The translations under genes and the position numbers were made by a program. Below the pieces are notes generated by a model that had not been told where the DNA came from, ran no database searches, and was given only the letters and a program-made list of their open reading frames with translations. From NCBI GenBank assembly GCA_030655795.1, contig JAUSPJ010000068.1, positions 1-5,290 on the forward strand: 5,290 nucleotides of DNA, in the 5' to 3' direction. The DNA comes from Fidelibacterota bacterium. Lineage in GTDB: Bacteria > Fidelibacterota > UBA2242. Shown in pieces: positions 3,834-5,290 of this stretch; the first letter of the stretch is position 1; each line of letters opens with the position of its first letter.

Positions 3834-5290
3834 TTAAAACGCATAAGGAATTGAAAATTGCCATTGATAGGGTTGATCTTTTTTCCCCAGTATCTTCGCA
3901 ATGTCAATCCTTATCGGCCCTAATGGGGTGGCAATTGTCAGGCCAAATCCGGTATCCCAGCGATATGTCGTATTTAACAATGCCGGAATGTCAGAAGCAA
4001 GGTTCCCGCCATCGATAAAGACTTCGCCACCGAGAATCCAGATTAGCGGAAAACGAATTTCCGCGTTGGTCAAGACTTTTACATTCCCGCCGTCTGTAAC
4101 GAAATCGTTGTATCTCCACCCTCGCAGACTCGATCCGCCACCCAGATAAAATTTTGCATAATTAGGAGTGCTTTTCTCCCCCAGAGATTTTTGATATCCC
4201 AATTTTCCACGATATGCAAATACTATTTTTCTCCACAGCGGGAAATATTGGCTGAACGATGTTTCAGACCAGTAATAATCCTGGGTTCCACCCAGAATCG
4301 TCCCGACAATTTTCCCGTCAAAGGTAAAGACCGTTCCTTTTGTAGGAAACAGGAAATTGTCGCGGTAATCCCGGCGTACCTGGAACGTAAACGCCCGCTC
4401 ATTATCCCCGGTTTCATCGGTCCAAGTTACCTTTTGAATAACAAAACCCACACTGGCAAAAAATCGTCTGTCCGGTTGGTATATCAGAGCGGTTTTCTCG
4501 CCATATTTCGTTTGGGGCTTGCCAGCGACAAGCTCATTTTCATAAAACAGCTGAAAGGAAGTTGACGACCGGAATCCAAGCAACCAGGGTTCAAGATAAG
4601 TTATCGAAGCACTGGTTGCGGGACGGCTGAAAATATTGGTAAAATTAACCGATAGCCCCGTATTCAAGCTCAATCGACTGCCCCTGCCGGCGATATTGCG
4701 GTGCAGCCATTCACCATTCAGTGAAAGGGATGTGTATTCATCACTACCTTCAGCAATTCCCTTTTCCTGCCCAAAACCCACACTGCCACCCAGATAGCGC
4801 ATATCCAGTTCCCGGACATCCACCAATAGATTCAGGATATGTTTTGCCGTATCAACCTCAGAAAATCGAACGTTCACACTGGAAAACAACCCGGTCTCAA
4901 ATATATGTTTTTTTGACAGGTCGATCTTTTTTTGTGAATAAAGATCTCCCGGTTTTAACAATATTTCCCGCTCAATCGGTCTGTTTTTGACCAATTTATT
5001 ATTCATGATCTTAACGGCGCCAATTTTCATCGTTGGATTCTCGGTGATGTGAATAAACAGGTGGATTCCACTGTTTACATCCACAGAATCTTGAATAGAG
5101 GCAAGTGGTTTTCCATTATTTGCATATTCCGTTTTTAATAATTTAATGCCCTCGCGGATTTTTATCGGGTTATACGGTTTATCCAGCTTATGGTCAAGGA
5201 TCACGAGAATTTCATCATCGGACAGGGATGTATTTCCATCGATATCAATTTGCTCAAGAAAGTATTGACGTCCCTCGGTGATAAAGTAAT
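3834..5290 (-). CDS. Omp85/BamA-family outer-membrane protein, C-terminal 484 residues (5' end outside window)
   Basis: Outer-membrane beta-barrel of the Omp85 superfamily (BamA/TamA type), which inserts proteins into the outer membrane. The frame is open to the window edge, so the true start lies beyond 5290; the GTG at 5204 is an internal valine. Visible residues 1-6 end an earlier segment (ITEG). A POTRA domain covers about 7-83 (FLEQIDIDGNTSLSDDEIL) and a second about 87-161 (MKIGAVKIMNN to LLVDVREL, with GLFSSVNV). The barrel fills about 162-484. Barrel hallmarks are RDNFLFPTKG at 309-318, the lid-loop motif GGSSLRGW ending at 391, VFIDGGNL, and the penultimate strand TPLGPIRIDIA. The last residue is Phe (SIPYAF), the standard barrel sorting signal. 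Whether it is BamA (five POTRA) or TamA-like (three) cannot be told from the fragment. It lies upstream of the TPR lipoprotein on the same strand, across a 235-base spacer. Confidence 0.94.
   Translation of the reverse strand, partial: YFITEGRQYFLEQIDIDGNTSLSDDEILVILDHKLDKPYNPIKIREGIKLLKTEYANNGKPLASIQDSVDVNSGIHLFIHITENPTMKIGAVKIMNNKLVKNRPIEREILLKPGDLYSQKKIDLSKKHIFETGLFSSVNVRFSEVDTAKHILNLLVDVRELDMRYLGGSVGFGQEKGIAEGSDEYTSLSLNGEWLHRNIAGRGSRLSLNTGLSVNFTNIFSRPATSASITYLEPWLLGFRSSTSFQLFYENELVAGKPQTKYGEKTALIYQPDRRFFASVGFVIQKVTWTDETGDNERAFTFQVRRDYRDNFLFPTKGTVFTFDGKIVGTILGGTQDYYWSETSFSQYFPLWRKIVFAYRGKLGYQKSLGEKSTPNYAKFYLGGGSSLRGWRYNDFVTDGGNVKVLTNAEIRFPLIWILGGEVFIDGGNLASDIPALLNTTYRWDTGFGLTIATPLGPIRIDIAKILGKKDQPYQWQFSIPYAF

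Noticed and set aside
3662..4149. Plus-strand open frames of 118 and 82 codons opposite the Omp85 C-terminus and spacer
   Set aside because: They lie antisense to a clearly coding barrel domain, overlap each other, lack a ribosome binding site and show no protein-like pattern.
4191..4565. Plus-strand 124-codon frame opposite the Omp85 barrel
   Set aside because: It is antisense to intact barrel strands and has no family resemblance. It is long only because of the codon bias of the true gene.
5202..5204. GTG at 5204 as the start of the Omp85 gene
   Set aside because: The frame stays open to the window edge with a well-formed POTRA strand upstream (FLEQIDIDGN), so this GTG is an internal valine codon.
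1..5290. CRISPR arrays, tRNA/rRNA genes, insertion sequences, riboswitches
   Set aside because: No regularly spaced repeats, cloverleaf-like segments, transposase motifs or terminal inverted repeats were seen. Nearly all the sequence is accounted for by coding regions.

Overview
All genes in this window lie on the minus strand, so the map is read from position 5290 down to 1. The order is: an Omp85/BamA-family outer-membrane protein (3' part only), a spacer of about 235 bases, a TPR lipoprotein, a MoxR-type AAA+ ATPase, a DUF58/von Willebrand A-like protein, a BatD-like membrane protein, and the first 53 codons of an ABC transporter ATPase that runs off the left edge. The ABC gene fragment was found by reading the sequence directly. 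It starts with GTG inside the stop codon of the gene before it.

The Omp85 protein and a lipoprotein imply a diderm (Gram-negative) cell. Base composition is moderate by eye, somewhat below half G+C. Pairing MoxR-DUF58-BatD-like genes with a CcmA/GldA-type ABC ATPase and a TPR lipoprotein would fit a member of the FCB assemblage (Bacteroidota/Ignavibacteria/Calditrichota/Marinimicrobia-like). That placement is an inference from gene content and is weak. Nothing in the window is diagnostic for a genus.

Region by region. 5290-3834: two visible POTRA domains followed by a complete C-terminal beta-barrel with the RGW lid motif and a terminal Phe. 3833-3599: non-coding spacer holding candidate promoters, a ribosome-binding-site-led 18-codon ORF, and a protein-like stretch in another frame that looks like a gene remnant. 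3598-1: a tight operon, with gaps of 18, 84 and 18 bases and then a 4-base overlap. It is led by a near-perfect Shine-Dalgarno sequence.

How the genes may work together: MoxR ATPases commonly act as chaperones or remodelers together with VWA-fold proteins encoded next door. Here the DUF58 protein has an intact metal-ion site (DxSxS, Thr, Asp) and would be the partner. The BatD-like protein has a periplasmic beta-rich domain, one membrane span and a helical cytoplasmic tail, so it could carry the ATPase-driven event to the envelope. The TPR lipoprotein would be a scaffold on the periplasmic side. The translationally coupled ABC ATPase suggests that an ABC-2-type exporter belongs to the same unit. 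No CRISPR, tRNA, rRNA, IS element or phage gene was seen. The most unusual part is the spacer at 3731-3833. The rest is a recognisable but non-standard Bat/MoxR operon.
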